From assembly GCA_922989275.2 (NCBI GenBank), contig OV277864.1, positions 20,719,550 through 20,783,549 of the forward strand: a stretch of 64,000 nucleotides of DNA, in the 5' to 3' direction. This document shows positions 10,280 through 21,710 of this stretch, in pieces (the first letter of the stretch is position 1; every line of letters begins with the position of its first letter). This DNA is from Gari tellinella (Eukaryota > Mollusca > Bivalvia > Cardiida > Psammobiidae). The notes beneath the pieces are model-generated. The model was not told where the DNA came from. It made no database searches and saw only the letters and a program-made list of their open reading frames with translations. A program made the position numbers and the translations under genes.

Positions 10280-10760
10280 AGTCTGTCGATTCATTTCTAT
10301 CTGAGTGGCAAATAGTTTGGAGCTGATAATACGCCGGGTGAATATATTGTACACAGTAACAACCTTCTGTCAATTCATTGTATCTGAGTGGCAAATAGTT
10401 TGGAGCTTGATCAGACACCGGGTGAATATATTGTAGACAGTAAAAACCTTCTGTCGATTCATTTCTATCTGAGTGGCAAATAGTTTGGAGCTTGATCAGA
10501 CACCGGGTGAATATATTGTAGACAGTTACAACCTTCTGTCAATTGATTGTATCTTAGTGGCAAATAGTTTCGAGCTTGATCAGACACCGGGTGAATATAT
10601 TGTAGACAGTAACAACCTTCTGTCGATTCATTTCTATCTGAGTGGCAAATAGTTTGGAGCTTGACCAGACACCGGGTGAATATATTGTAGACAGTAACAA
10701 CCTTCTGTCGATTCATTGTATCTGAGTGGCAAATAGTTTGGAGCCTGATCAGACGCCGGG
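10280..10760. repeat. 84-bp tandem array (about 6 units) derived from family A
   Basis: The landmark GAGTGGCAAATAGTTTGGAG occurs at 10303, 10386, 10471, 10555 (variant), 10640 and 10724, giving spacings of 83-85 bp. Each unit holds one hairpin half (GATCAGACACCGGGTGAAT) and the adjacent A-family arm. An open frame on the minus strand (10465-10860) is a by-product of the repeat. It directly abuts A8, its likely parent. Confidence 0.85.
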
Positions 10761-10920
10761 TTACCATGTTTATAATCTGGCACCAAACTGATTGCATGTA
10801 CAGGATTGGGTTAATAACTTTCTGTTCTGTTCTGTTCATATGAAATTTATGTTCTTGCACAACACTCGCTGACTTAGAACTATCATTTTAATATACAGTT
10901 CAATAATACCTTTTTAAGAC

Positions 10921-11127
10921 ACAGTGAACCTCTCTTTTATGACCGCTACAATGAAGGTTAATTGATCGTATAAAAGACAGGTGACGGCTTAAAGCAAGGT
11001 TACAGTATAACAGAGAGCTCCTATAGAAGCTTTCTGTTTTACTGTCACCTTGATTTAAGCAGTCACCTGTCGTTAACGGCTAATGATTAACATAATTTAG
11101 TGATCGTAATAGAGAAGTGTTTCTGTA
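10921..11127 (+). mobile_element. Family C MITE (C1)
   Basis: Ends CAGTGAACCTCTCTTTTATG and GTAATAGAGAAGTGTTTCTG. The core hairpin TTAAAGCAAGGTTACAG...CTGTCACCTTGATTTAAGC is centred on GAGCTCCTATAGAAGC. Confidence 0.75.
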
Positions 11128-12300
11128 CGATGTACATGCACATGATTCATCTATTGGCGTCAACCCGCTCATAGGCTAACTATAGGGGACTGCAGTCGAC
11201 ATTCTAACCATTTTGGAGTCAGGTAAGAGACCGATTAACACGGCGTCTGTTCTGGATTCACTTTTAACTTGACCTTTGATCTCCATTGTAGGGTAAAAAG
11301 AGTTATTAAGAACATACTTACTACACCACATCAGCTACGGAAACATTTGGTGCGCGCGTACATCTTGGGATGAAGGAGCGTCGCGTTCCATTCTCAAACC
11401 TTGAGTATTAGTATGCATTTATTTACAGGTCTGTATACAACAATGCATTTGGGTGTTATTACAACACTTTGGGGGCCTTTGTCAATTATTGTGACTCAAT
11501 TCTTGTATATTTGAAGATCGACATGTTTCAAATCGACATTTTTACTCAATAAAATCGTACTTTTATGTTAAACTGTTGCAGTTGCAAGGTTTCGTGTTTT
11601 ATACGTATGAATATTAAAAAAAGACATTAATTAATTAGATAACAAAACGAATGTTTTAGGCGAAAGCGCAATGCATTCAAGTTAGAATCAATGAGCCCTC
11701 GTGACAAATAAAACTTTAATTTCAAACTGTGTCTTGTGTCCAAACAGTGTACACATGAAGAGTAAATTTGTCTTATTAAATGCAAACAGGATAGGCCATG
11801 ATAAGACGACCCGTATAGAAGACATCTGATCAGTGTAGGTCCTGCTTGTTATTTTAAAACCCATTCAATGTAAAAAAGTACCCCAACTAGTCAAAACAGG
11901 CAACAACATATTCGGAAAACCGGAAAATACCGACATTGTTCATTCACAGTTTCAGGAATGAATAAGTTAAGACGAGAATGACTGTTAAATTCTTGCATAG
12001 TCTATCGAATGAAGTATATCCTGACAGTTGTAAAAGGAAAATACACGGACAGTTATTCAGAAGTTTGTTACATTTTGTACGTGTGTCTTAAACTTAACAT
12101 CTTTCCATGAGATTGCCACCAGTCTTCAATGAATGACACAGTGGGTTAGAACTGACCTTTAAAAACCGGTTGGAGCCTGATCATACACTAGGTATCCCGG
12201 CGTCTGATCTGGCTACAAACAGTTTTTCCATATTAAAACTAATCATTAACAACTATAAACGGTTGTCATTTCTACATTTTACACATGTATCACATTTCCT
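11128..12300. other. Mostly unassigned; hairpin remnants
   Basis: Remnants of the GGCGTCTG hairpin type lie at 11205-11265 and 12167-12236 (GGAGCCTGATCATACACTAG), the latter with a weak family A surround. No gene recognised in the rest. Confidence 0.4.
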
Positions 12301-12339
12301 TAGTGTTGAAATTCATTGAACTCTTTCAATGTCATTGAC

Positions 12340-12476
12340 ATAACGCGGCGTCTGATCAGGATCCAAACTGTTTGACATTCGTATCGATATTTCTTTTATC
12401 AAAACAGCTCTTAAACGGTTTTGGTAAGACGGTTAAAGGAGACAATAAAACTTGGCAGTGAAGGAGTTAAAACAGG
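12340..12476 (+). mobile_element. Family H fragment
   Basis: GCGGCGTCTGATCAGGATCC followed by CAAACTGTTTGACATTCG and the end GGCAGTGAAGGAGTTAA. Confidence 0.5.
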
Positions 12477-12770
12477 TAAGGATAACACCGCCCTCATTGC
12501 AGCTGAAGACTGTTGCCATCGCTATTCTGCTGACTATTTCGTCATATAAATTTGCTATAGGCACCAACACATGTCACTAGTTGATGCACTACGTGTTACT
12601 ATTGACGAATGCATTATTAATATAAATTGTTGAGTGTTGATATCATAATGAATTATCAAGCAACTGGAATTAGAAATAACAGTGTAAGCATTTGATGTTC
12701 GTAGTCATGTTTCATTTCATTTGGTTTGATATTGGTGTCTTTGTACATTCATTTTATTATTTACTCGTCT

Positions 12771-12867
12771 ACAGTGAACAAGAAGACGTTATTATTCCCC
12801 GATAAACTTGCCTGTCCAAAACAAGCATTTCCTTTGGAAAAAGTTTGGAGCCAGATCAGATATCGGA
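12771..12867 (+). mobile_element. Left half of a family A MITE
   Basis: CTACAGTGAACAAGAAGACG to GGAGCCAGATCAGATATCGG. It stops inside the hairpin, where the next element begins. Confidence 0.6.
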
Positions 12868-13195
12868 TACTGAACCTTTTAAAATTAAATTGATAATCGC
12901 AAGCGAATTGCCATCGAATTGCCATCGAATTGCCATCGAATCGAATGCTTCAAAAAACAAATCCTTCGTTTGAATATTTTTACTCGAATTTTCCGATGTG
13001 GATGTGACAAAAATGGAACCGAACAAATTAACGAAGACATATTTGCGAACATTTGTGAGATACACCATTCAAGAAAACTCACCCGAGGGTAAGGTTTGTA
13101 TTTTGAATCGCAAGCGAATTGCAATCGCATTGCAAGCGAATCGCCATCGAATTGCAAGCGAATCGCAAAAATTGTTAATTTAATAAGGTTCAGTA
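12868..13195. mobile_element. 328-bp TA-flanked element with minisatellite arms
   Basis: TIRs are TACTGAACCTTTTAAAATTA and TAATTTAATAAGGTTCAGTA. The left arm has an 11-bp GAATTGCCATC unit repeated three times. The right arm has GCAAGCGAATTGC/GAATCGC variants in similar number, in direct rather than strictly inverted order. It carries no protein; short open frames across it reflect the repeats. Probably a Tc1/mariner-like non-autonomous element. Confidence 0.7.
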
Positions 13196-13257
13196 CTGCA
13201 GCCATACGTTAGATTAGGACAACAAACTGTTTGTCAGATTATTGAAAATACATTGTA

Positions 13258-13507
13258 TACAGTGGAGAATGTGTTATTCTTTCCCAATAAACGCGTTTAC
13301 GCGAAAACTATTATTTGCAGTGCAAACAGTTTGGAGCCAGATCAGACGCCGGGTAACCCGGCGTCTGATCAGGCTCCAAACTGTTTGCCACCAAGATAAA
13401 CATGAAATATCAGAATTGTCCAAAAGTTGTACTATTCTACGTTTTAGTGCTTTGCGTTTGCGTAAGTTTGCGTTTAAACGGGAAAGAATAACATATTCTC
13501 CACTGTG
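13258..13507 (+). mobile_element. Family A MITE (A10), full length
   Basis: TACAGTGGAGAATGTG to CATATTCTCCACTGTG, with a complete perfect hairpin. The terminal TA is lost on the right. Confidence 0.85.
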
Positions 13508-14396
13508 CATCTACCATACTACACGTGTAATACTGCGTGGTGGCAATGTATATCTAAAGTTATTGTCGACTTTTGAAAATCAAAGAAACCACACACAACA
13601 CTAGTAGTCTAGTACTGGCCGTTTTGTCGCTGTAGTGAAATGAACTAAAAAGAAATAGCATGTTCTTGAAGCGAGCACTTTTAACACGAATCGTGTCTGA
13701 TAATTAATATGATAAACTTGCCAAAATAAGACATTAAGAAAATTCAAGCATAATAAAGTAACCGTAATATCAAAATAAAAACTATGTTTTGTAAGCTAAA
13801 GAACAGTCATGTTATATTTACTCAAAAATGATGTTGAAATTAAATGTATTGTATGTTGTATTATGGTTCTGAAATATACGTTTGCCATTCACTAGTTAGT
13901 TAATTTACTTTGGATTCTGATATCGTCTCGGCCTATTTGCAATAGTGCTACTTGTTTTGTCATAAACAGGCTTATCGGAACGGAATAACGTACTATTATA
14001 TGTTGCCATTACGATTCGATGTTTAAATATAACAGAAATAGCTGGCTACATGTGTTAAACTTTTCACTACCTTGACCTCATTAGAAGTTGTCGTCTGTTT
14101 TTTGTTTTTCAATTTTGAATCTTTCATAAACTCACTAACAAAATGTAATGAACATCAAATACTTATAGCTTGTCAGTTGGATTCTGATCGGATGCCACTC
14201 TACACCACTCTACACGGCATACTACGGGTAGTGAATATCTAGAGCTTCAAAACCTATATCATAATATTGCTTGGCCAGTCAATGGTAAATTTCCAAACGT
14301 TTAAAGTTCAATATGTTTGTACATCATCTATTTATAAGCTGGTTTGCCCGAAAAGATATACTAGAAAAAAACATACTAGAAAACATTGTCTTTTAT
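13508..14396. other. No recognisable feature
   Basis: AT-rich. No open frame of note and no repeat family recognised. Confidence 0.35.
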
Positions 14397-14475
14397 ATTA
14401 TTATTATTATACCAGATTTATATAGCGCTCTTTTCACACAGGAGTTGTGCGTTCAAAAGCGCTTCACATGAAATT
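14397..14475 (-). mobile_element. LINE/SINE 3' end fragment with ATT tail
   Basis: Read on the minus strand it is AAGCGCTTTTGAACGCAC ... GAGCGCTATATAAATCTGG followed by a TAATAATAATAATA tail. The GCGCTATATAAAT-plus-trinucleotide tail is a common 3' end of non-LTR elements in marine invertebrates. Confidence 0.6.
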
Positions 14476-15620
14476 ATATAAATGTACCTACAAAGCGAGA
14501 AAGACAAATAACTACATTCACAATAAAAATGATACAAATATTGAGATGCATGGAAACATGGAAATTCTTCCAATATTATTACCAAGATTATAAAATTGTT
14601 ATAGTAAATTTGTAAAATCATTTTTAAAATGAGTCAAATAATTAAAAGATCGATAGAATGATTAAAAACAGAGTGGTTTTTGTTTTTGGTTTGTTTGTTT
14701 GTTATATATAAAAAAGTTAACACTGGCGACGAGTAAACTTGTCCTTTATAATCAGTGTTAATGTAAAGAAGCCCTCTGACCAGGGTCTACAATGTTTGTC
14801 GTATACATCAACTGGAATTGTCCTTAAAGTTTGAGAGGTGAATGAGCTGCTGCTATTTGGATTTATTAAGCAATACGAATAGATGACCATACTCTCGGAC
14901 GGTAACCACACTTTTTTCTAACTAACGACATTACGTTTAGGTATTAAGCTTGGATGTTTCTGTTTCTTTCTAAAATAAAGAATCAACAGTTCAACCATTG
15001 ATTTCTAGAGACGAGTCTACTAGTCCTTCAGAAACAGTATACATGTGCACATTGCATGTGTACTATGTATTGGTCTGCAGTGTAAATAGTATTGTACGGA
15101 ATTATTTTGCCCAATTGATGTTCCAGATGTGAATGTTCAACAAATATTAACTAGGGCAATCCGTACCGTTTTCATTCCATACAGAGCAACACTTCGTCGA
15201 GAACATAATAATTTGTCTCCGTTTTAATGTCCTCAGAATCGAATTGTCTGATTCAGTGCGTGGTTAATTTGTTTTACTGAAGAGTACTTTTTTTAAACCG
15301 TTACAATGTAATTTAAAAACAACAGTCTATTTGCAAAGCACCGACAACTCTATCTATGACGATATTAGGGTCATTTTAACACACATATAGCTGATTATTG
15401 CATGCGATTCAATTCATGTATTTGCCAATCACTTTCTGTTCTTCTTGTCACATGTACACAGTACCTAAACCAACAGTACCTTAACACACAATTAAAAAGA
15501 AAAAAATATATGCAATCATTATAATACAATTTGATAAATAAAGTATCTGATTTCATGCTTTATATACTAAAATATTAGTCCTGTCGCTGGTAATCTTAAA
15601 CATCTGACACTAACATATGA
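14476..15620. other. No recognisable feature
   Basis: Long AT-rich stretch. Small open frames (such as 14717-14911 minus) have no recognisable domain. Confidence 0.35.
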
Positions 15621-15687
15621 AAACAGTCTAGATCCAAAATCAGACGCAGCGTCACGCGGTGTCTGATCAATATCCCAATTGTTTGAC
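15621..15687. repeat. Solo GACGCCGCG-type hairpin
   Basis: CTAGATCCAAAATCAGACG...GTCTGATCAATATCCCAATT: an imperfect hairpin of the core type found in D and H, here without recognisable terminal repeats. Confidence 0.5.
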
Positions 15688-15736
15688 GCACATATGCTTT
15701 AAAGTTTGCGCGCAGATGAAGTTATGACTGAATGTG

Positions 15737-15991
15737 CAGGGCTGCCATTTCTCCGGATTTTTCCTAAATCTTCGGATTTTTTTCCAGTATATGGTAGCTT
15801 AAAGCAGGCTGAAAGTAAAGCAGAATGCGCTTTAAGGCGCATTCTGCTTTACTTGCAGCCTGCTTTAAGATATCGCATGTCAACAAAACAAGAAACAGGC
15901 TATGGGGTAAAGATACGACTCGCAAAATCGCACTTGAAAAATGCAAATTTGGAAATCTTAGGATTTTTCATGTCAACTTATGGCCGCCCTG
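15737..15991 (+). mobile_element. Family G MITE (G1), hAT-like ends, F-type core
   Basis: CAGGGCTGCCATTTCTCCGG at the left and TTATGGCCGCCCTG at the right. AATGTG occurs directly outside both ends (possible target duplication). The centre is the TTAAAGCAGGCTGAAAG palindrome of families B and F, followed by the F-like CTATGGGGTAAAG. CAGGG-type ends are typical of hAT elements; assignment tentative. Confidence 0.7.
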
Positions 15992-16333
15992 AATGTGGTA
16001 GGTTATGGCGTCATAATGGCGGGGAATGGTTGAATGTATAATGCATTGCAGGTCAACGCTAACTTTATTATATTTAACAATCTGTCTAAAGATTTAAACA
16101 TTCTAGTTAACTATATTCCTACATGATGTTCCTATGTATAGTCAGCTCATCTTTAGCAGAAGACAATACAGTAGTATCACCTAGTTCCTTTTGAAATCAT
16201 TTAACTATGCTTTACGACTACATTGTTACACCGCTAACGACAACATAATACGCCCGTCACATCCTGTCCTAATGAAATGATAGTGAGCGCATGACTTGTC
16301 CAGAACAATCATCAGACCAGAATCAAAATCAAT

Positions 16334-16669
16334 TAGAGCGCTCCCTCTCTATAACGACATCCAATGGGAGACGAAGGATGTGTGCGTTGTTCGGAGGGGG
16401 TCATTATAGGAAGGGACATTTGCAAACAGCTAGAATCAAGATCAGACGCCGCTTGACGCGGCGTCTGATCTAGATTCAAGCTGTTTGTCATTGGTCATTA
16501 AGTTTATTTTCTGCCAAAACGTCCATTATATAACATTGAGAAAAGCAGAAGACTACACTTTTAAGCAGTCGACATTGCAGTCGTGAATAGATCGGACATT
16601 CTTGTCCTTTTTGGGAACTGCGACAACTTTCGTTGTAAGGAGGGAGTTGTTGGTGGGAGGGCCGTTGTT
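16334..16669 (-). mobile_element. Family D MITE (D2), one end missing
   Basis: GAGCGCTCCCTCTCTATAAC through the GATCAGACGCCGCTTGACGC hairpin to GGGAGGGCCGTTGTT. The final AGAGAGGGAGCACTG is replaced by unrelated sequence. Confidence 0.75.
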
Positions 16670-16699
16670 TGATAAGAAACCTAAGTGCATGTAATTTGG

Positions 16700-17125
16700 C
16701 TCCAATAATAGGGCAAACAGAAGTAAAGTTATCATCCCGACACAAATTTGACCTGTATAATTCTAAGTATGTAAAGGGAAATAACTGTAATAAAATCATC
16801 AGACCTTAACCCAAATCACAAGTTATCTTACCTGTATGATAAGAAAGCTTTCTATAAATTTGGTAATAATACAGAACAAAATTTATCTTATCCGGAATCA
16901 AAATTTTAAGGTGCATAACTCCAAAAAAATCATCAGATTAAAACCAAAATCAAAAGGCATGATCAGAAAACTTAGCATGACATTTGGTTGCAATACGGCA
17001 AAAAGAAGTTAAACTACCATCCCAAAACAGTTTGAGCCGTACAATACTAAGCGTGTAAAGGGACATAAATGCAGAAACATTCATTGAACCGAAACCAAAA
17101 TCACAAGGCATCTTCCCTGTATAAC
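16700..17125. repeat. Degenerate repeat of about 145 bp, three units
   Basis: The block AAAGGGAAATAACTGTAATA, with AATCATCAGACC and AAATCACAAG...TCTTACCTGT downstream, recurs near 16776, 16910 and 17058 (spacings of about 134 and 148 bp). A longer parallel block (CATCCCGACACAAATTTGA / CATCCCAAAACAGTTTGAG) repeats at about 16730 and 17020. Reminiscent of the AAAGGGACATAACTC repeats I associate with molluscs; a further relative sits near 22019. Confidence 0.6.
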
Positions 17126-17272
17126 GTGACGTGTATGGAGAGGCGGTCAGTTTTTCAAGCGGAGATAAAAAAAATGATAATTTTGATGTTTATATACAGA
17201 TACATAACACTTTCACTCGGAAATTTTTGAACTGTGATAAGTTGAAGTGATCAGTGACTTAAAGTTAGTTAG

Positions 17273-18278
17273 ATGGGAAGAAAAAAAGGAAATAAAAGGA
17301 AAAAAAGCAGTGAGTCGGATTTGAACACTTCAAAGGTCGCTAAACATGGCGGGTCTTCGGAAACATCAACAATGGATGACAACTGCGACACAGTGAGTAA
17401 CGAAACTTTGACTGTTAGTCAACTTTTGAGAAATACAAATGATATTCTATACAACAGCACCATTTCACAAGCAATGAACTCTGCAGACATGAGTACAAAC
17501 TCTGTATTTGAAGCCCCGGTGGGTGGGGCTGGCGACGGCAGTAGTGTCAACAATGAAGAGCCGACGAATGCTGACTTATTAAGATATTTGGTCAAAATGA
17601 ACACTAAGATAGTTGATATTGAAACACGAATGGAAAAGCTTGAGGGTTTAGATAAGAAGGTTGACAGTATAGAGTGCGATCTGAAGAAGTTATGGACTTA
17701 TATACATGACAGCACAAAGAAAGTAGAAGATAGAGTAGACAGAGTAGAGGAGAAACAAGACAGTGTAGAGCTGAGCTTAGGATTAGCGAACGACAAGGTG
17801 ACACAATTGGAAAAACAAAACGGGCAGCTTAAAGAAGATATCGTGTATTTGCAATCGCAATCCATGCGAAACAACTTGCTTTTCGCCGGGATCAATGAGG
17901 CCCCGAATGAGGTTCCAGACCAAACGGAACAGGCCCTTCGAATGTTTATGAGGGACAAATTAGAAATAACACAGGAGTTAGTGGATAAAATAGCGTTTGA
18001 TAGGGTACACCGTATGGGGCAGTATGCAGCTGGACGAAATAGGCAGATTGTGGCTAAATTCACTCTATATAAGGATCGTGAAACAGTGCGTAAGTTAAGG
18101 GGCAGACTGAAAACCACACAGTTTTACATTAATGAGCAGTTCCCACGTGAGGTTGTCGAGCGAAGGAATGAAACAGTTACTACCGAAAATGAAGGCTGCT
18201 ATTAAAGAGGGGAAACGGTCATGGATAGCGTATGACAGGCTCTACATTAACGGCAGGCCTGTAAGTGACAGAGGCTGA
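17273..18278 (+). pseudogene. LINE ORF1 nucleic-acid-binding protein, frameshifted near its end
   Basis: Starts at ATG with a basic N terminus (MGRKKGNKRKK), a Ser/Thr-rich linker, and a coiled coil at about residues 105-195 (heptads in KMNTKIVDIETRMEKLEGLD and after). An RRM-like L1 ORF1 domain follows at about 200-300 (NLLFAGINEAPNE, DRVHRMGQ, FYINEQFPREV). L1 ORF1 proteins bind element RNA as trimers and act as chaperones. The open frame ends at 18205, but the expected C terminus (GKRSWIAYDRLYINGRPVSD) lies one frame over and stops at TGA 18276-18278. One base has been gained (or two lost) near 18165. Confidence 0.85.
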
Positions 18279-18815
18279 GGGGACGCGGGAGATGGGCTCC
18301 GTGTATTGTCATGGAATTGTAATGGACTTACTGATACGAAAATGGAAAGTGACGATTTTATAGATATTTTGAAGCCAAATGATATCATATTCTTATATGA
18401 AACATGGGCGAATAAAGATAGTGATTTAGATCTAAACGGATATACATGTACGAACTACTTTAGAAAATTTAAACACAAAAATGCAAAAAGACATAGCGGT
18501 GGTATTGCTTTATATTTAAAACATTCGGTAGAAAAGGGTGTTACTGTAGTAAAGAACCATTTTGATACAATTATCTGGCTAAAACTGTGTAGGCATTATT
18601 TTAATCTTGATCGTGATATTTATATTTGTGGTGTTTATATTTGGTGTGAGGATTCTCCTGCATACAATGTACACAGTGTAGACCTTTTTCAGATCCTGCA
18701 GAATGATATATGTGACTTTGAAAATTTAGGTTCAATATTTATTACAGGAGACTTTAATGGGCGTGTTGGCAGTAAACACGATTTCATAGTATGTGATAGA
18801 GAAATTATTTTTTAG
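18279..18815 (+). pseudogene. LINE ORF2 part 1: endonuclease N-terminal half
   Basis: In frame after the ORF1 TGA, with no ATG before the domain. VLSWNCNGL is the first endonuclease motif (Asn), YETW supplies the catalytic Glu, SGGIALYL and GDFNGR follow. This is the exonuclease-endonuclease-phosphatase fold that nicks the target in target-primed reverse transcription. The frame closes at TAG 18813-18815 in a run of six T; one more T would keep ORF2 open into LDEPDYVPD. Confidence 0.85.
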
Positions 18816-20623
18816 ATGAGCCCGATTATGTTCCCGACAAACACATAGGAAGAACCTCAATAGATAAACATTGTAATTCTCACGGGCATAGTATTATTGA
18901 ACTTTGTAAATCTACAGGTCTACGAATAGCAAATGGCAGACTGGGTACAGATTGTGATGTAGGATCCTACACTTTTTGTAATATGCACGGGGCAAGCATG
19001 ATTGACTATTTATTGTTGACTGAATTCGATTTTAGGTATGCTACTGATTTTGCTGTGGAAGATTTCAATGAATGGTCAGATCATGCGCCTCTGTCATTTG
19101 TATTGAATAGTAACATTCCTCAATATACTACGTCAGATGAACCGTATTTTTCATGCAAATGGAATGACTCTTTGAAAGAAGAATTTCGTGGGAAATTAAT
19201 TGGTCAGTTGACTAATTTCAATCGGGTTGTTACCAACGGGGATGGAAATAGTCGATTGGCAATTAATAATATGATATCTGAGTTTACAGGGTTGGTAAGA
19301 CAAGCTGCTGATCCATTATTCTATAAATCACATACATATTCTGAAACTACATATTTTAATAACACTGCCTACCGATCATCTGAATGGTTTGACGATGAAT
19401 GTAAGACTGCTAAATTTAATTATAAAAATGCCTTGCATGTTTTTAACAGGTATAAAAATGAGGATAATAGAAAGGCATTATGTCAGAAAAAGAGTATCTA
19501 TAAATCACTTATTATAAAAAAGAAAAGTCAATTTTTGCTTAATAAGCAAAAAGATTTAGAAAGCATGAAAAGATCGAGGCCCAGGGAGTTTTGGAAATTC
19601 TTTAAAAAGAAGAGAAATAGTAAAAGGGAAAATATTACACTGCAGCAATTTCGTGACTACTTTTCAAGCATGGCTGATGATTTTGTAAAGGTGAGCAGTG
19701 AAGACCCGATTGAATTTTGTTCAGCGCACGATTTTAATGATTTAAATAGTAGCTTCCCTGAATTAGATTTACCTATTAGTATTGCTGAAGTGTCGTCTGC
19801 TATAAATAATTTAAAAAGATCAAAGGCGAGTGCGGGTGATTTTCTAATTAATGAATACTTTTTAGAAAGTAGTGATATTTTAGTTTCCCATTTATGTGAT
19901 ATATTTAACATTATCCTTGATTCGGGTGTTTTCCCTGATAGTTGGTCAGAGGGAATAATTATCCCCTTATTCAAAAAGGGAAATATTGATGATGTAAATA
20001 ATTATAGAGGTATAACCCTCGTTAGTTATCTTTCGAAAATATTCACGTCAATTTTAAATAGAAGAATGGTAACTTTTTGTGAGCAGAATACAGTTTTATC
20101 CGACGCTCAATTTGGATTTAGAGAAGGCCGGTCTACCGTTGATGCTTTATTTACCCTGCAATGTATTGTGCAGAGGTATTTAAACAACAATGATAGACTG
20201 TGCTGTGCGTTTATAGACATGAAAAAAGCGTTCGATAGTGTTGATAGAAGCTCACTTTGGTTGAAATTGCTTAGGACAGGTATTCAAGGTAAAATGTTAA
20301 GGATTATAAGAGACATGTATACTAAAATAAAATCTTGTGTTAGACACTGTAATTCATTCTCGGACTTCTTCGAGTATTCAGTAGGGTTGAGACAAGGGGA
20401 AATAATTTCGCCCATAATGTATTCTCTCTTCATTGAAGATCTGGAACTTTATTTACAACAAGGGGTTAATTCGGGTTTAGTTTTTGACGATATAGTAGAT
20501 ATTCTTTTACTGTTTGCTGATGACATGATTTTATTAGGCAGTACGCCAGCAGACCTTCAAAATAGTTTAAATTTATTACATTCTTACTGTATGAAATGGC
20601 GATTGGAAGTTAACACTGCTTAA
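18816..20623 (+). pseudogene. LINE ORF2 part 2: endonuclease C-terminal half and reverse transcriptase
   Basis: After the lesion the reading continues as DEPDYVPDKHIGR. The endonuclease finishes with MIDYLLLTE and WSDHAPLSF (the SDH catalytic motif). Counting from the ATG at 18983, RT motifs are NNYRGITL (about residue 339), QFGFREGRSTVDAL, AFIDMKKAFD (about 409, catalytic Asp), GLRQGEIISP (about 468) and LLLFADDMILL (about 508, FADD box). All key residues are present. A premature TAA at 20621-20623 results from one extra base: without one T the frame reads on as AKRKCMVF. Confidence 0.9.
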
Positions 20624-21710
20624 AAGAAAGTGTATGGTCTTTAGAAAAAAGGGAGGGTTAAAAGTAAATGAATCTTGGACCTATAATAATCAACAAGTTG
20701 AAGTGGTTAATGATTTCAATTACCTTGGTGTAGTTTTTAACTATACTGGAAATTTTGTATTGAACCAAGAACATTTAGTTGGTAAAGGGCTTAAAGCATT
20801 AGGGATTTTAACTAAAAATTGTCGGAAATTTAGAGTAAAGCCGAAACTTGCTTGTCAATTGTTTGATGCATTTGTCGGTTCAACTATCAGTTATTCTTGT
20901 GAAATATGGGGTTTTACCAAATCAAAGGAATTAGAGAGAGTGCATAGGAAGTTTTTAAAATCCATATTAGGAGTTAGAACTAGTACTTGTAATGTTGGGG
21001 TATATGGTGACTTAAGTAGATACCCTTTGTATATTCAGCGATACGTAAGGATAATTAAATATTGGTGTAAGCTTTTGAATACTGATAATATTATTTTAGC
21101 AACATTGTTTAAGTGTACAAGAGATGATTGTAATAAAGGTAGTATAAATTGGGCATATAAAGTAAAACATTTACTGTATGAATATGGATTTGGATACATA
21201 TGGGAAACGCAGTGTCTCGTAAACTTAACAAAATTTCACCAGATTTTTAAACAAAGGTTAATAGATTGTTATACGCAACAATGGAAGACTGATGTTGATA
21301 ATAATAAGGTAATGGACTTATATTCTACCTTCAAACTCGATTTTGTGTATGAAAGTTATTTAGACATATTACCTAGTAATTTAAGATGTTTTGTAACTAG
21401 GTTGAGATTGTCTTCACATTCGTTAAGAATTCAAACGGGACGATATGGTCCAACTAGGCTTGAAAGAAATCTTAGATTGTGTCTGTTATGTAATTCAGCC
21501 GATATTGAAGACGAATATCATTTTGTTTTAATTTGCTCTAAATTCAAAGAACTAAGAAAGTTATACATTAAGAAATACTATTATTTTCGACCAAGTATGT
21601 TAAAATTCATAGAATTAATGAAAACCAATAATAAAACATTGCTTTTTAATTTGGCAAAGTATATCCAGGAAGCTTTCATCTTCCGTAATACTTTAATTAA
21701 CGATGTTTAA
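20624..21710 (+). pseudogene. LINE ORF2 part 3: RT thumb and CCHC C terminus
   Basis: Continues ORF2 in the next frame (CMVFRKKGGLKVNESW). It contains FNYLGVVFNYTGNF, the VYGDLSRYPL-type segment common in related ORF2 proteins, and a zinc-knuckle-like C-x2-C-x9-H-x4-C (counting from the ATG at 20634: Cys283, Cys286, His296, Cys301). It ends at TAA 21708-21710. The 359-codon stretch has no internal stop. Confidence 0.85.

Noticed and set aside
10280..10760. CRISPR-like regular spacing
   Set aside because: Units are contiguous with no variable spacers, in a eukaryotic repeat context.
10465..10860. 131-codon open frame with internal peptide repeats
   Set aside because: It is the 84-bp MITE-derived array read on the minus strand; the unit length (84 = 3 x 28) keeps the frame open by chance.
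17604..18117. Minus-strand open frames in ORF1
   Set aside because: Shadow frames opposite the coiled-coil coding strand.
18983..20623. A separate host gene starting at the ATG at 18983
   Set aside because: The frame continues upstream into the endonuclease of LINE ORF2; the ATG is internal.
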